This document shows, in pieces, positions 30,423-41,302 of a stretch of 64,000 nucleotides of DNA. The stretch is from Mycolicibacterium aichiense. Lineage in GTDB: Bacteria; Actinomycetota; Actinomycetes; Mycobacteriales; Mycobacteriaceae. The notes under the pieces were generated by a model. The model did not search any database. It had not been told where the DNA came from and saw only the letters and a list, made by a program, of their open reading frames with translations. Each line of letters starts with the position of its first letter. Within the stretch, counting starts at the first letter, position 1. The DNA is taken from contig NZ_AP022561.1 of NCBI RefSeq assembly GCF_010726245.1, positions 4,526,001 through 4,590,000 on the forward strand, in the 5' to 3' direction. A program made the position numbers and the translations under genes.

Positions 30423-31472
30423 CTAGCCGGTGGCTTCGCGGATGTACTCGCCGATCTGTCGCAGTGAGCGCTTGGCTTCGGGGATGAGCGGCGCCGCGAG
30501 CTGGAAGTCGTGGATCTGGCCGGGCCACACCCGCACCTCAGTGGGTACACCGGCGGCGGCGAGCCGACGCGCCGCCAGCCGGGCGTCGTGTAGCAGGACC
30601 TCCGATCCGGACACGTGAATCAGCGTGCGCGGAAGGCCGGGCTCGATGTGGTCGAGCGGCTCGTAGACGCCCTCGGGCTCGCCGTCGACGATGTTCTTGG
30701 CCGCGGCTCGGGCAACCAGGGCGACCAGGGCGTCGAACGCCTTGGGCGGGAACATCGCGTCGGTGCGCATGTTGGGGTGGGCCACCTTCTGCTCGTGGTC
30801 GAGCTGCAGCAGCGGCGAGATGGCGACCAGGGCGGCGGGCTCCTCTCCGAGGGCCTGCAGCCGCTGCGCCAGAGTCAGGGCCAGATAACCACCCGCGGAG
30901 TCGCCGGCCAGCACGATCTGGTCGGGCTCGTAGCCGCGGGTCCGTAGCCACTGGTACGCGTCATAACAATCGTCGACGGCGTTGCCGATGGTGTGCTTCG
31001 GGATGAGCCGGTAGTCGACCACCAGCACCGGCGAGTCGGCGAACTTCGACAGCGCGACCGAGATGCGGCTGTGCGAGTTCACCCCGCAGGTGAGGAAGGC
31101 GCCACCGTGCATGTACAGCACGATCCGGCGGTTGCCGTCGGCAGGCAGGACGCCGGGCGCCCGGACCAGTTGCGCCGAGGCGTTCGGCAAACCGACCGTG
31201 GCGCGCACCGTGCCGGGCGTGGGCAGCAGCGCGCGGGCGACGAAGTCGACCAGACCGAACGGCCATGGCCAGTGCGGCACGTGGCTCAGCACCGCCAACG
31301 TGGGCCACATGGTGGCACGGGTGCCGATTGAGACCAGCCGTGCGGCGACGCTCGGGCCGCTCTCGACGACCTCGACCGGCGCGCCGTCGCTGACCGGGTA
31401 CCGGCGCGGGCGACCGCTACCAGCGTGAACATGATGGGGGGCAGAAGCCCGGATCTTGCTGGGTGCGGTCAT
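30423..31472 (-). CDS. lipU: Lipase/esterase of the hormone-sensitive lipase family (LipU type)
   Basis: 349-residue alpha/beta-hydrolase. The oxyanion motif HGGAF (122-126) and nucleophile GDSAGG (Ser192) place it in the HSL/Lip family; PGQIHDFQL holds the catalytic His. M. tuberculosis LipU (Rv1076) is the positional orthologue. ATG at 31472 lies behind GGAG. It is 33 bp upstream of the cbs start, so it is probably the first gene read into that operon. Confidence 0.92.
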   Translation of the reverse strand: MTAPSKIRASAPHHVHAGSGRPRRYPVSDGAPVEVVESGPSVAARLVSIGTRATMWPTLAVLSHVPHWPWPFGLVDFVARALLPTPGTVRATVGLPNASAQLVRAPGVLPADGNRRIVLYMHGGAFLTCGVNSHSRISVALSKFADSPVLVVDYRLIPKHTIGNAVDDCYDAYQWLRTRGYEPDQIVLAGDSAGGYLALTLAQRLQALGEEPAALVAISPLLQLDHEQKVAHPNMRTDAMFPPKAFDALVALVARAAAKNIVDGEPEGVYEPLDHIEPGLPRTLIHVSGSEVLLHDARLAARRLAAAGVPTEVRVWPGQIHDFQLAAPLIPEAKRSLRQIGEYIREATG

Positions 31473-31663
31473 CGTCAACACTCCCTACGCCAATGTAGAT
31501 ACGTGTCCCGGGCACTTGAGCGAAGCCCGGTAACTTAGCTTGCCATCTGCCTTACCTATAACAACTAACGATCTGATTTCTTACCGGATCTGATACCTGT
31601 CTGTAATCGCGGGTCCACTGTTGCGCCCCGAATTGACGCCCGAGCAGCACCTAAACTGGGCTC

Positions 31664-32629
31664 GTGGGGATACGCGCTCCGCGGAAGTCAACGGCCGCGC
31701 TGGCAGCGGCGGGGGTTCTGGCCTCGACCGGAACCGCCGTCCTGGGTGCGCGCAGTTTGCTCACCGGTCAGGCGGACCAGGTCCGCAATGTGATTCCGAA
31801 GTCCTGGGACATCCCACCGCGGGCGGACGGTGTCTACGCCCCGGGCGGCGGCCCCGTCCAGCGCTGGGAACGCGGGATGGATTTTGACCTGCATCTGATG
31901 GTGTTCGGCGACTCGACGGCCACCGGCTACGGCTGTCGCAGCGCCGACGAGGTGCCCGGGGTGCTGCTCGCCCGTGGTCTGGCCGAGGAGTCCGGCAAGC
32001 TCATCCGGCTGTCGACCAAGGCGATCGTGGGTGCGACGTCCAAGGGGCTGTCCGGTCAGGTCGACGCGATGTTCGTGGCAGGCCCGCCGCCCGATGCCGC
32101 GGTGATCATGATCGGCGCCAACGACATCACCGCGCTCAACGGCATCAGCCCGTCGGCGCGTCGGCTGGGCGCAGCCGTGCAACGCCTGCGCGCCTCCGGT
32201 GCGGTGGTGGTGGTCGGGACGTGTCCCGATTTCGGTGTCATCAAAGACATCCCCCAGCCGCTGCGATGGACGGCCCGCAATCGCGGCCTGCGGCTGGCCC
32301 GCGTGCAGGCGGCTGCGGTGCGCGCCGCGGGCGGAGTGCCGGTGCCGCTGGCTGACCTGCTGGCGCCGAACTTCCGGCAGGCGCCCGAGGTGATGTTCTC
32401 CGAGGACCGCTACCACCCGTCGGCCGCGGGATATGCGCTGGCCGCCAACCAACTGATGCCCGCGCTCTGTCATGCCCTGGGCGAGTGGACCGGTGTCACC
32501 GTGCCCGATCTGCCGTGGGCGACCAAGTCGGAGGTACGGGCTCTGACCGACCGGCTCGGGCCGCTGGCGCAGCTGCTGCGCCGCAGAACAACCGGGGTCC
32601 CCGCACCGATCGTGGTGACCGCGAGCTAG
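31664..32629 (+). CDS. SGNH/GDSL hydrolase, exported (Rv1075c type)
   Basis: 321 residues. The N-terminal hydrophobic segment (about 9-33) is a signal or anchor. SGNH blocks: FGDSTATG (nucleophile Ser84), GATSKG, MIGANDIT and DRYHPSAAGY (catalytic Asp and His). M. tuberculosis Rv1075c has been described as a GDSL esterase. GTG start at 31664. The 191 bp upstream, shared with lipU, contains two GATCTGAT repeats (about 31570 and 31588) and no gene. Confidence 0.9.
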   Translation: MGIRAPRKSTAALAAAGVLASTGTAVLGARSLLTGQADQVRNVIPKSWDIPPRADGVYAPGGGPVQRWERGMDFDLHLMVFGDSTATGYGCRSADEVPGVLLARGLAEESGKLIRLSTKAIVGATSKGLSGQVDAMFVAGPPPDAAVIMIGANDITALNGISPSARRLGAAVQRLRASGAVVVVGTCPDFGVIKDIPQPLRWTARNRGLRLARVQAAAVRAAGGVPVPLADLLAPNFRQAPEVMFSEDRYHPSAAGYALAANQLMPALCHALGEWTGVTVPDLPWATKSEVRALTDRLGPLAQLLRRRTTGVPAPIVVTAS

Positions 32630-32676
32630 GTTCGTGTGCAGTCTCGCTGCACCCAAGCTGCACACCAAGGAGCCGT

Positions 32677-33895
<1,219 letters not shown>

Positions 33896-33908
33896 TTCGT
33901 CATCGAGA

Positions 33909-33955
33909 CAGACCTCAGGGCGACGATCGGTACCGCTTCATCGCCCTGGGGTCTG
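33909..33955. terminator. Long hairpin between convergent fadA3 and DUF559 gene
   Basis: CAGACCTCAGGGCGACGA (33909-33926) pairs with TCATCGCCCTGGGGTCTG (33938-33955), an 18-bp stem with two G-U wobbles and an 11-nt loop. The right arm is also the last codons of the DUF559 gene, so the terminator is built into coding sequence. Confidence 0.7.
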
Positions 33956-34816
33956 ACTCGATGTCCATGCGCGCCTGGTCCGTTCGATGATGTCGGCAGT
34001 TCGATCGCCGGCGACCACTCGAATCCGGCGCCATCCCATGTCGGCGATGAATTCCGATCGGGTTCGATCGTTGCGATAGATACCGCGGTCCAAGCGATGC
34101 TGCTCGCCGTCGTACTCGACCGCGACCATCACGTCGCGCCACCCCATATCCAGGAAGTAGCGCGAACGGCCGTCATCTCTGAGCACTGGGATCTGGGTCT
34201 CGGGGCGCGGAAATCCAGCCGCCATCAGCAGCAGCCGCAACCAGGTCTCGCGCGGGGATTGTGATCCGGCGTCGGCGAGGTCGAGGACCGCGGGCACTCG
34301 GCGCACGCCTCGCACATTGCAATGGCGTGGCAGCAGCGCCAGTACGTCGTCGACGTTAAACCGGGTGGCGTTGGCGAGCGCATCAACGTGCGTGACCGCC
34401 TGTCTCACCGTCCCGCGCCGCGCGAGGTCGAACGCGGTGCGCGCCAAGGTGCTAACCGGAAGACCCGGTATGGAGTGCACTTCGTCATCGAACAGCGTCT
34501 CGGCGCGGCTGATGATCCCGGCTGGCGCCTTGTTGTTCGGACAGGCGAGCTCGATCGGTATCGATGGATCGATCCATTTCGATCCGTGCACTGCGGATGC
34601 CGCCAAACCGGTCACGACCGCACGGCCCCGAGACCAAAGAACAGCCGCGGCTGCGCGGTCACGAACCGACAGCTCACCACCTCCATACGCGTACACGTCC
34701 GGAAAGATGCGTCGGCAGTGGGCCCGAAGTTGGTACCGAGTCAGCTCGCCCGCAGCTATCGCGTCGCTTCCGATGAACACCCGCTGCACTGGAACAGGAT
34801 CGCGGTGAACTGCCAT
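33938..34816 (-). CDS. AbiEi-like winged-helix plus DUF559 nuclease-like protein (Rv1073 type)
   Basis: 292 residues. The N-terminal region (VFIGSDAIAAGELTRYQLRA and RRIFPDVYAYGG, about 13-50) resembles the AbiEi antitoxin-type DNA-binding domain. The C-terminal region is DUF559-like, with FLDMGWRDVMVAVEYDGEQH giving the D-ExD core of the PD-(D/E)xK nuclease fold (related to Vsr). Rv1073 is the positional orthologue. Many mycobacteria carry several such proteins outside toxin-antitoxin pairs; no partner gene is visible. ATG at 34816 preferred. Function unknown. Confidence 0.8.
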   Translation of the reverse strand: MAVHRDPVPVQRVFIGSDAIAAGELTRYQLRAHCRRIFPDVYAYGGGELSVRDRAAAAVLWSRGRAVVTGLAASAVHGSKWIDPSIPIELACPNNKAPAGIISRAETLFDDEVHSIPGLPVSTLARTAFDLARRGTVRQAVTHVDALANATRFNVDDVLALLPRHCNVRGVRRVPAVLDLADAGSQSPRETWLRLLLMAAGFPRPETQIPVLRDDGRSRYFLDMGWRDVMVAVEYDGEQHRLDRGIYRNDRTRSEFIADMGWRRIRVVAGDRTADIIERTRRAWTSSQTPGR

Positions 34817-34917
34817 TGCTGTGCGCACCCATCCACAGCCCATCGAGTCAGAACTGAGTGCGCCGAAAAGGCCGTGTGCAGCGCCGTGAGGTCTGCCTCG
34901 ATGAGCCCGCACAAAAA

Positions 34918-34947
34918 CAAAGCCCCGGCCGTCAGGCCGGGGCTTTG
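34918..34947 (-). terminator. Rho-independent terminator of the Bax-inhibitor-like gene
   Basis: Perfect 13-bp stem (CAAAGCCCCGGCC with its complement) and 4-nt loop. On the minus strand it is followed by TTGTTTTTG, a clear T-run, 13 bp after the stop of the gene at 34961. Confidence 0.92.
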
Positions 34948-34960
34948 CACGGTGAAGCAG

Positions 34961-35809
34961 CTAGCGCTGTTGGAAGTAGCTGAGCAGCCGCAGGATCTCG
35001 ATGTACAGCCAGACCAGCGTCACGGTCAGGCCGAGGGCCACACCCCAGGCCGCCTTCTCCGGCGCACCGGCGCGGATCATCTGGTCGGCAGCGTCGAAGT
35101 CGATCAGGAAGCTGAATGCTGCCAGCGCGATCACGAACAGCGAGAACATGATGGCCACCGGGCCGCCGCTGCGCAGGCCGAGGCCCTCACCGCCGCCGAC
35201 ACCGAACATCGCCAGCACGAAGTTGCCCAGGATCAGCACCAGCACGCCGACCATGGCCGCGACGATCATGCGGGTGAACTTGGGGGTGACCCGGATCGCG
35301 CCGGTCTTGTAGACGACGAGCATGCCGAAGAACACGCCGATGGTGCCGAGCACCGCCTGGCTGATCAGCACACCGGCGTTGGCGCCGGACACCACCACGT
35401 TGGCGAAGATGAACGACACCGCGCCGACGAAGAGTCCCTCGAGCGCGGCGTAGCTCAGAACGATGGCCGGGTTGTCCTGCTTACGACCGAAGGTCGCGAT
35501 CAACACCAGGACCAGCCCACCGAGCCCACCGATCAGCGTGAGCGGCGTGGCCAGTGCCAGGTTGGCCGAGACGAGGAAGTAGGAGATGACCGCGACAACG
35601 GACAGCACACCAAGGGTGATGCCGGTCTTGGTGACGACGTCGTCGATCGTCATGGGCCGCGAGACGCCCGTCTGCGGCTGGTAGGCGCCCGCGTAGGGAT
35701 CGGTCTGGTAAGCCACCTGCTGGGCACCGGCTACACCGGTACCGAATTGTGCGTATCCGCCCTGCTGCTTGGGCAGCGAACGAAATACCGGGTTGCTGGT
35801 CTCCCGCAC
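34961..35809 (-). CDS. Bax inhibitor-1/YccA family membrane protein (Rv1072 type)
   Basis: 282 residues: a Gln/Tyr/Gly-rich cytosolic N-terminus (about 1-60, with QGGYAQFGTG) and seven TMs of the BI-1/YccA (TMBIM) fold. Bacterial relatives are pH-sensitive calcium-leak channels or protease modulators; this actinobacterial branch is untested. GTG at 35809 aligns with the Rv1072 N-terminus (RETSNPVFRSLP). Confidence 0.9.
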   Translation of the reverse strand: MRETSNPVFRSLPKQQGGYAQFGTGVAGAQQVAYQTDPYAGAYQPQTGVSRPMTIDDVVTKTGITLGVLSVVAVISYFLVSANLALATPLTLIGGLGGLVLVLIATFGRKQDNPAIVLSYAALEGLFVGAVSFIFANVVVSGANAGVLISQAVLGTIGVFFGMLVVYKTGAIRVTPKFTRMIVAAMVGVLVLILGNFVLAMFGVGGGEGLGLRSGGPVAIMFSLFVIALAAFSFLIDFDAADQMIRAGAPEKAAWGVALGLTVTLVWLYIEILRLLSYFQQR

Positions 35810-36036
35810 CGTCGGAATCCTCTCCTGGAAGTCGCGTAACACACCGTCAACGAACGGCTGCCGGAACCAGTTCCCAGGAAGTCCACAACGTTCTTCCCGG
35901 CGTGTCCGGCGCTACGAAGCCTGACCTTACCTGTGAGCGGCATCCGGCGGGTGACGATCTTTTGCCAACTGGTACTTTCCCCAGTGAAAAACTAGGACAT
36001 CCAACCAATTTGATGGACGGAAAGGACCGCTCTGCC

Positions 36037-37077
36037 GTGACGGCTGAATCCGACGAAGTCTTGACCCGGGTCGACGGCGGCGTCGGCTTCCTGACGCTCA
36101 ATCGCCCGAAGGCCATCAACTCGCTGACCCACACGATGGTCACGATCATCACGAAGGCACTCACCGACTGGGAGCACGACGACGCCGTCAAAGCAGTGGT
36201 CCTCGCCGGCGAGGGGGAACGCGGCCTGTGCGCCGGCGGCGACGTGGTGGCGATCTATCACAGCGCCCGCGGAGACGGTTCCGAAGCTCGCCGCTTCTGG
36301 CTCGACGAATACCGCCTCAACGCCGAGATCGCCAACTACCCCAAGCCCTACGTGGCGATCATGGACGGCATCGTGATGGGCGGCGGTGTCGGCGTCGCCG
36401 CGCACGGCAGCGTTCGCGTGGTCACCGACACCTCCAAGATCGCCATGCCCGAGGTTGGCATCGGCTTCGTCCCCGACGTCGGCGGCACCTATCTGTTGTC
36501 CCGCGCCCCCGGTGAACTCGGCCTGCACGCTGCACTGTCCGGCGCGGCGTTCTCCGGGGCCGACGCCATCGTGCTCGGGTTCGCCGACCACTACGTGCCG
36601 CACGTGCAGCTCCAGGGATTCGTCGAAGCGATCGTCGCCGAGGGCGTGGACGCCGCCGTCCAGGCGTTCGCCACCGATCCACCGGCCAGTCATCTTCTGT
36701 CGCAACAGCATTGGATTGACGAATGCTATGCGGGCGAGACCGTCGCCGACATCGTCGCCGCCCTGCGCGCCCACGACAACGAGGACGCCAGGAAAGCCGG
36801 CGACCTCATCGCGTCCCGTTCCCCCATCGCGGCGTCCGTCGCGCTGGCCTCGGTGCGGCGGGCCGCCGAGCTGGACACTCTGGAAGACGTTCTGGTTCAG
36901 GAGTACCGGGTGTCGTCGGCGTCGCTGGACTCCCACGACTTCGTCGAGGGCATCCGCGCGCAGATCATCGACAAAGACCGCAACCCGACGTGGAACCCGC
37001 CGTCACTGGCCGCGGTGACCGAGCAGGATGTGGAACAGTATTTCGCGCCGGCAGAGCCGGACCTGACCTTCAAGTGA
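36037..37077 (+). CDS. echA9: 3-Hydroxyisobutyryl-CoA hydrolase-type enoyl-CoA hydratase family protein (EchA9)
   Basis: 346-residue crotonase-fold protein of the HIBYL-CoA hydrolase branch, longer than a hydratase because of a C-terminal extension. [13 protein letters not shown] is the CoA-binding/oxyanion loop; [14 protein letters not shown] carries the Glu and Asp typical of HIBYL-CoA hydrolase. Probable role in valine breakdown. GTG at 36037 (after GGAAAGGA) matches the Rv1071c N-terminus better than the upstream ATG at 36013. echA8 follows 4 bp later. Confidence 0.92.
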   Translation: MTAESDEVLTRVDGGVGFLTLNRPKAINSLTHTMVTIITKALTDWEHDDAVKAVVLAGEGERGLCAGGDVVAIYHSARGDGSEARRFWLDEYRLNAEIANYPKPYVAIMDGIVMGGGVGVAAHGSVRVVTDTSKIAMPEVGIGFVPDVGGTYLLSRAPGELGLHAALSGAAFSGADAIVLGFADHYVPHVQLQGFVEAIVAEGVDAAVQAFATDPPASHLLSQQHWIDECYAGETVADIVAALRAHDNEDARKAGDLIASRSPIAASVALASVRRAAELDTLEDVLVQEYRVSSASLDSHDFVEGIRAQIIDKDRNPTWNPPSLAAVTEQDVEQYFAPAEPDLTFK

Positions 37078-37081
37078 GGAC

Positions 37082-37867
37082 ATGATGAGCCACGAAAACT
37101 TTGAAACCATCCTGGTCGACCGCGACGAGCGGGTCGGCACGATCACCCTGAATCGGCCCAAGGCGCTCAACGCCCTCAACAGCCAGGTGATGGTCGAGGT
37201 CACCACGGCCGCCGCCGAATTCGACAACGATCCGGGTATCGGCGCCATCGTCATCACCGGCAACGAGAAGGCGTTCGCCGCCGGCGCCGACATCAAAGAG
37301 ATGGCCGAGCTCTCGTTCTCCGAGGTTTTCGACGCGGACTTCTTCGCGGCGTGGGGCAAGCTGGCCGCCGTCCGCACCCCGACCGTCGCCGCGGTCGCCG
37401 GCTACGCCCTCGGTGGTGGATGCGAGTTGGCGATGATGTGCGACGTGCTGATCGCCGCCGACACCGCCAAGTTCGGCCAACCCGAGATCAAACTGGGCGT
37501 GCTGCCCGGCATGGGCGGCTCGCAGCGGCTCACCCGGGCGATCGGCAAGGCCAAGGCGATGGACCTCATCCTGACCGGCCGCACCATCGATGCCGCCGAG
37601 GCCGAGCGCAGCGGTCTGGTGTCGCGGGTGGTACCGGCCGACGAGCTGCTCACCGAGGCCAAAGCCGTCGCGACGACGATCTCGCAGATGTCGCGCTCGG
37701 CCGCCCGGATGGCCAAAGAGGCGGTCAATCGCGCGTTCGAATCCACGCTGACCGAAGGCCTGCTCTACGAACGTCGGCTGTTCCACTCCGCATTCGCCAC
37801 CGACGACCAGACCGAGGGAATGGCCGCCTTCACCGAGAAGCGCCCTGCGAACTTCACGCACCGCTAA
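37082..37867 (+). CDS. echA8: Enoyl-CoA hydratase EchA8
   Basis: 261-residue crotonase. Both catalytic Glu residues are present, in [11 protein letters not shown] and GQPEIKLGV, so it should hydrate 2-enoyl-CoA in beta-oxidation. [10 protein letters not shown] is the oxyanion loop. A second ATG follows directly (37085) and may be the real start. Operon partner of echA9, as Rv1071c-Rv1070c. Confidence 0.95.
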   Translation: MMSHENFETILVDRDERVGTITLNRPKALNALNSQVMVEVTTAAAEFDNDPGIGAIVITGNEKAFAAGADIKEMAELSFSEVFDADFFAAWGKLAAVRTPTVAAVAGYALGGGCELAMMCDVLIAADTAKFGQPEIKLGVLPGMGGSQRLTRAIGKAKAMDLILTGRTIDAAEAERSGLVSRVVPADELLTEAKAVATTISQMSRSAARMAKEAVNRAFESTLTEGLLYERRLFHSAFATDDQTEGMAAFTEKRPANFTHR

Positions 37868-37876
37868 GGTGCTGAC

Positions 37877-39559
37877 GTGACCGTCACCGAGCCGGAGGTT
37901 GTGGAGGAGCCCAAATCCGAGCCCAAGCCGGATTGGTGGCAGCGCCGCTACACGTTCACCGGAACGGCTGTCGGCCTGGTGTTCCTCGGCCTGTCCCTGA
38001 GCCCGTCGCTGCTGCCGCGCGGACCGCTGTTCCAAGGCCTGGTCAGCGGCGCCGCCGGTGCGGTCGGCTACGGGCTGGGCGTCTTTGCCGTCTGGCTGGT
38101 GCGATTCATGTTGTCGCGGCCGTCGAGCCCGCACCCGCCACGGTGGTCCTGGCCGGTGTTGGTCGCCGTCGGAGTCGTCTGGCTGGTCGTGACGATCTAC
38201 TGGTTCCACGTCTGGCAGGACCACGTCCGCGACCTGATGGGTGTGCCACGGCTGCAGTGGTACAACTACCCGCAGGCCGCGATCATCGGCGTGGTCATCC
38301 TGTTCCTGTTCGTCGAAATCGGCCAGCTGGTAGGCAGACTCGTCAGATATATGGTGTGCCTGCTGAATCGGTATGCGCCACCGCGGGTTTCGGCGGTGGT
38401 TGTGGTCGTGCTGCTGCTGAGCCTGACCATCGCCGTGCTCAACGGCGTGATCATCAGGGGCGGAATGAGCTTCCTGAACAGCACTTTCGCCTCGGTGAAC
38501 GACGAGATGGATCCGGACAACCCGGCTCCGAAAACCCCGCTGCGCTCCGGCGGCCCGGGCTCACTGGTCGCGTGGGACACCGTCGGCCACCAGGGCCGCA
38601 CGTTCGTCGCCGGTGGGCCGTCGGTCGAACAGCTGACCAAATTCAACGGCACCCCCGCGGTCGAACCGATCCGGGCCTACGCGGGCAAGAACTCCGCCAA
38701 CGGAATCAAGGCGTCCGCCGAGCTTGCGGCGCGAGAGTTGGAGCGCGCCGGCGGATTCAAGCGCAAGGTCATCGCCGTCGCGACCACGACGGGAACGGGC
38801 TGGATCAACGAGGCCGAAGCGTCCGCGCTGGAATACATGTACAACGGCGACACCGCGATCGTCAGCATGCAGTACTCGTTCCTGCCGAGCTGGTTGTCGT
38901 TCCTGGTGGACAAGGAGAACGCCCGACAGGCAGGCCAGGCGTTGTTCGAGGCGGTCGACGCACGACTGCGCGAGATGCCCGAGGCGCAGCGGCCCAAGAT
39001 CGTGGTGTTCGGCGAGAGCCTGGGATCCTTTGGCGGCGAGGCTCCGTTCCTGAGCCCGAACAACATCATCGCGCGCACCGACGGCGCACTGTTTTCGGGC
39101 CCGACGTTCAACAACACGATGTGGGACTACGTCACCGTCAATCGCGACGCCGGATCCCCGATGTGGCTGCCGATCTTCGATGACGGTCAGAACATCCGGT
39201 TCTCTGCGCGCCCCGACAATCTGGGTAGGCCGGACAAGCCGTGGGGGTACCCACGGATCGTCTATCTCCAGCACGCGTCCGATCCGATCAGCTGGTGGAA
39301 CCCGAATCTGCTGTTCGCCGAACCGGATTGGTTACGCGAAGCACGTGGGTACGACGTATCGCCGGATATGTACTGGATTCCGATCGTCACGTTCTTGCAG
39401 GTGTCGGCCGACATGGCGGTGGCCGTCGATGTTCCCGACGGGCACGGCCACCGTTACGTGCGCGACGTCGTCAACGCGTGGGCGTCGATCCTGCAACCGC
39501 CGGGGTGGACACCGGAGAAGACCGAGCGGCTACGCGGAATCGTCACTGCGCCGGAGTGA
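37877..39559 (+). CDS. Membrane-anchored alpha/beta-hydrolase (Rv1069c type)
   Basis: 560 residues. The N-terminal half has four or five TMs (about 30-200); the C-terminal half is an alpha/beta-hydrolase domain with nucleophile VVFGESLGSFGG (Ser381). DGHGHRYVRDVVNAWASIL near the end supplies His. The two-part structure is the actinobacterial 'alpha/beta-hydrolase family' of Rv1069c. The hydrolase side is probably extracytoplasmic or at the membrane face; substrate unknown. 9 bp after echA8; its 3' end overlaps the convergent rhodanese gene by 17 bp. Confidence 0.9.
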   Translation: MTVTEPEVVEEPKSEPKPDWWQRRYTFTGTAVGLVFLGLSLSPSLLPRGPLFQGLVSGAAGAVGYGLGVFAVWLVRFMLSRPSSPHPPRWSWPVLVAVGVVWLVVTIYWFHVWQDHVRDLMGVPRLQWYNYPQAAIIGVVILFLFVEIGQLVGRLVRYMVCLLNRYAPPRVSAVVVVVLLLSLTIAVLNGVIIRGGMSFLNSTFASVNDEMDPDNPAPKTPLRSGGPGSLVAWDTVGHQGRTFVAGGPSVEQLTKFNGTPAVEPIRAYAGKNSANGIKASAELAARELERAGGFKRKVIAVATTTGTGWINEAEASALEYMYNGDTAIVSMQYSFLPSWLSFLVDKENARQAGQALFEAVDARLREMPEAQRPKIVVFGESLGSFGGEAPFLSPNNIIARTDGALFSGPTFNNTMWDYVTVNRDAGSPMWLPIFDDGQNIRFSARPDNLGRPDKPWGYPRIVYLQHASDPISWWNPNLLFAEPDWLREARGYDVSPDMYWIPIVTFLQVSADMAVAVDVPDGHGHRYVRDVVNAWASILQPPGWTPEKTERLRGIVTAPE

Positions 39560-39944
39560 GTGTGCTCAGCTCGGCGAGTACACCGGCCGCGGCCAACGCC
39601 TGATAGCCGCCGACGACATCGGTGGCGCGGTGCAATCCGAGATCCTGTAACGCGGCCGCGGCCAGGCTCGAGGTGTAGCCCTCCGAGCACAGGATCACCC
39701 ACTCGATGTCATCGTCGGTCGCCTGGGGCAACCGGGCCTCGCTGGTCGGGTCGGCGCGCCACTCCAGCACATTGCGTTCGACCACCAGCGCGGCCGGCGT
39801 CTCGCCTTCGGCGGCGCGTTGGGCGGCCGGTCGAATGTCGACCAGGATGGCACCTCGTCGCAGTGCCGCCGGGATCTCCTGCGCCGTCAGCCGGTGCAGT
39901 CGCGCTCGGGCGTCGGCCAGGACGCGGTCGATTCGGCTGCTCAT
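39543..39944 (-). CDS. Rhodanese-like sulfurtransferase (Rv1066 type)
   Basis: 133-residue single-domain rhodanese. AILVDIRPAAQRAAEGETPAA is the N-terminal signature; the active-site loop CSEGYTSS has Cys86. It would carry a persulfide to an acceptor. It lies 4 bp after the cysteine dioxygenase gene in the same direction, linking two cysteine-sulfur functions in one operon. Confidence 0.9.
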   Translation of the reverse strand: MSSRIDRVLADARARLHRLTAQEIPAALRRGAILVDIRPAAQRAAEGETPAALVVERNVLEWRADPTSEARLPQATDDDIEWVILCSEGYTSSLAAAALQDLGLHRATDVVGGYQALAAAGVLAELSTLTPAQ

Positions 39945-39948
39945 CGGA

Positions 39949-40509
39949 TCAGCTCCCTTCGGGTGCGTCGGTCAGCTCGGTGCGGGTGCGGCGCAACGTA
40001 TTACGTTCGGTGACTTCGTAATACGACATCGCCGTCAACGGCGGCGAATACGCGTGCACACTCAGTGTGGCAGAGGCCGGGGCCGCAACGGCCGGTGCGC
40101 CGACGACGTCGTGCACCCACCCCAGCGGGAAAGCCGCCTGGTCGCCGGCGTCGAGGCGACGGCGATTCAATCGCTCACCGTCCCAACGGTATTCGTGCAG
40201 CGCGCCGGATAGCACGGTCAGCGCACCCAGCGATCCGCCGTGGTCGTGCAGCTCGGTGGTGTGGCCGGCGACCCAGCTGATCAGCCAGACGTCGAGCTCA
40301 TCGTCGGCGTGCAGCCTGGTGAACCAGCGTTCGTCGCTCGGCGGGCCACCGGGGGGCAGCAGCATGTTGAATTGGCCGCGCAGTACGCCGTCGGCGTATC
40401 GATCGGTGGCGTGCATGAGGTCGGGCAACCGCAGCCGGGTGGGCGCGGAGACCGCTGGTGCGATGGACGGGAAGGTGGCAAGTGAGAGGGCAGCGCCCGA
40501 ATACGGCAT
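39949..40509 (-). CDS. Cysteine dioxygenase type I family protein
   Basis: 186-residue cupin. Metal His are H88 and H90 in ELHDHGGSLGALTVLSG and H133 in GWVHDVVG. The family oxidises cysteine to cysteine sulfinate. RWFTRLHADDELDVWLISW is the typical preceding segment. Upstream partner of the rhodanese gene. The 115 bp to lpqV serves as a divergent promoter region. Confidence 0.9.
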   Translation of the reverse strand: MPYSGAALSLATFPSIAPAVSAPTRLRLPDLMHATDRYADGVLRGQFNMLLPPGGPPSDERWFTRLHADDELDVWLISWVAGHTTELHDHGGSLGALTVLSGALHEYRWDGERLNRRRLDAGDQAAFPLGWVHDVVGAPAVAAPASATLSVHAYSPPLTAMSYYEVTERNTLRRTRTELTDAPEGS

Positions 40510-40624
40510 GACGAGAAACTTTCCGCACGTTGCAGGGTCAGATCGGGGGGTCGGCTAGTACCGACAACACTCCCTGGACCTGGTCTGCTCCGTCATGGCC
40601 GCCAGTGTTGCATAGATTGAAACG

Positions 40625-41068
40625 ATGCGCCCCTACCGATGTCGCTCCTTGTCAGCCGCCGCGGCGTGTGTCGCGGGGGTGGCAGCCGTGCTGACGGCAT
40701 GCTCATCGGGCGGCGGCGGGCAGCCCCCGTCCACGACTTCGGCGCCGTCGAGCAGCGGGGCGCAGTCGACGGAAGCGGCTGCGCCGTCGGGCACGGTCGG
40801 CACGTCGCCCGGTGGCGTCACCACCCGGATCGACGCGCCCGCCGAATCGACCGAAGAGCAATATGCGCAGGCCTGCATGGCGACGAAGAAGTGGATGGAA
40901 GCCAAGGGCGGTGAACCGGCGACGCTCATCGAACCGTTCCTCAAGGAAGTGCAGAGCAACGCGGCCCCGGGCCCGGCGACGTTCAACAGCACCTGGGGGC
41001 AGCTCTCGACGGCGCAGCAGGCCGCGGTCATCATCGCGGTGAGGGCCGCCGCCGAGGGCGGCTGCTGA
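40625..41068 (+). CDS. lpqV: Lipoprotein LpqV
   Basis: 147-residue lipoprotein. Signal peptide with lipobox LTAC (Cys26), then a Ser/Thr/Gly/Pro-rich linker (27-70) and a compact helical domain with two further Cys (QACMATKKWM and the C-terminal GGC). LpqV (Rv1064c) is the positional orthologue; role unknown. Located on the outer face of the plasma membrane. Confidence 0.92.
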   Translation: MRPYRCRSLSAAAACVAGVAAVLTACSSGGGGQPPSTTSAPSSSGAQSTEAAAPSGTVGTSPGGVTTRIDAPAESTEEQYAQACMATKKWMEAKGGEPATLIEPFLKEVQSNAAPGPATFNSTWGQLSTAQQAAVIIAVRAAAEGGC

Positions 41069-41302
41069 GCCTTTCGATCACGGGTAGCAAAACTCGGGGC
41101 CAGGGAGCTGTAGGTCCACTCAACGTTGGCGGGTGACGTCGCTTCTACCAGGCTTTTTCAAGATTCCGGTTGAGATGGCGGACGCCGAATTACCTTTTGA
41201 CGGCGGGTGGCGGTGCGCGCGTCGTCGGCGGGGCTGAGCACAGTCAGGGTCGATGCAGCCGCGCCGGGATGAAACCACCGTGCCGCGAAGTTGGGAGAAG
41301 GC

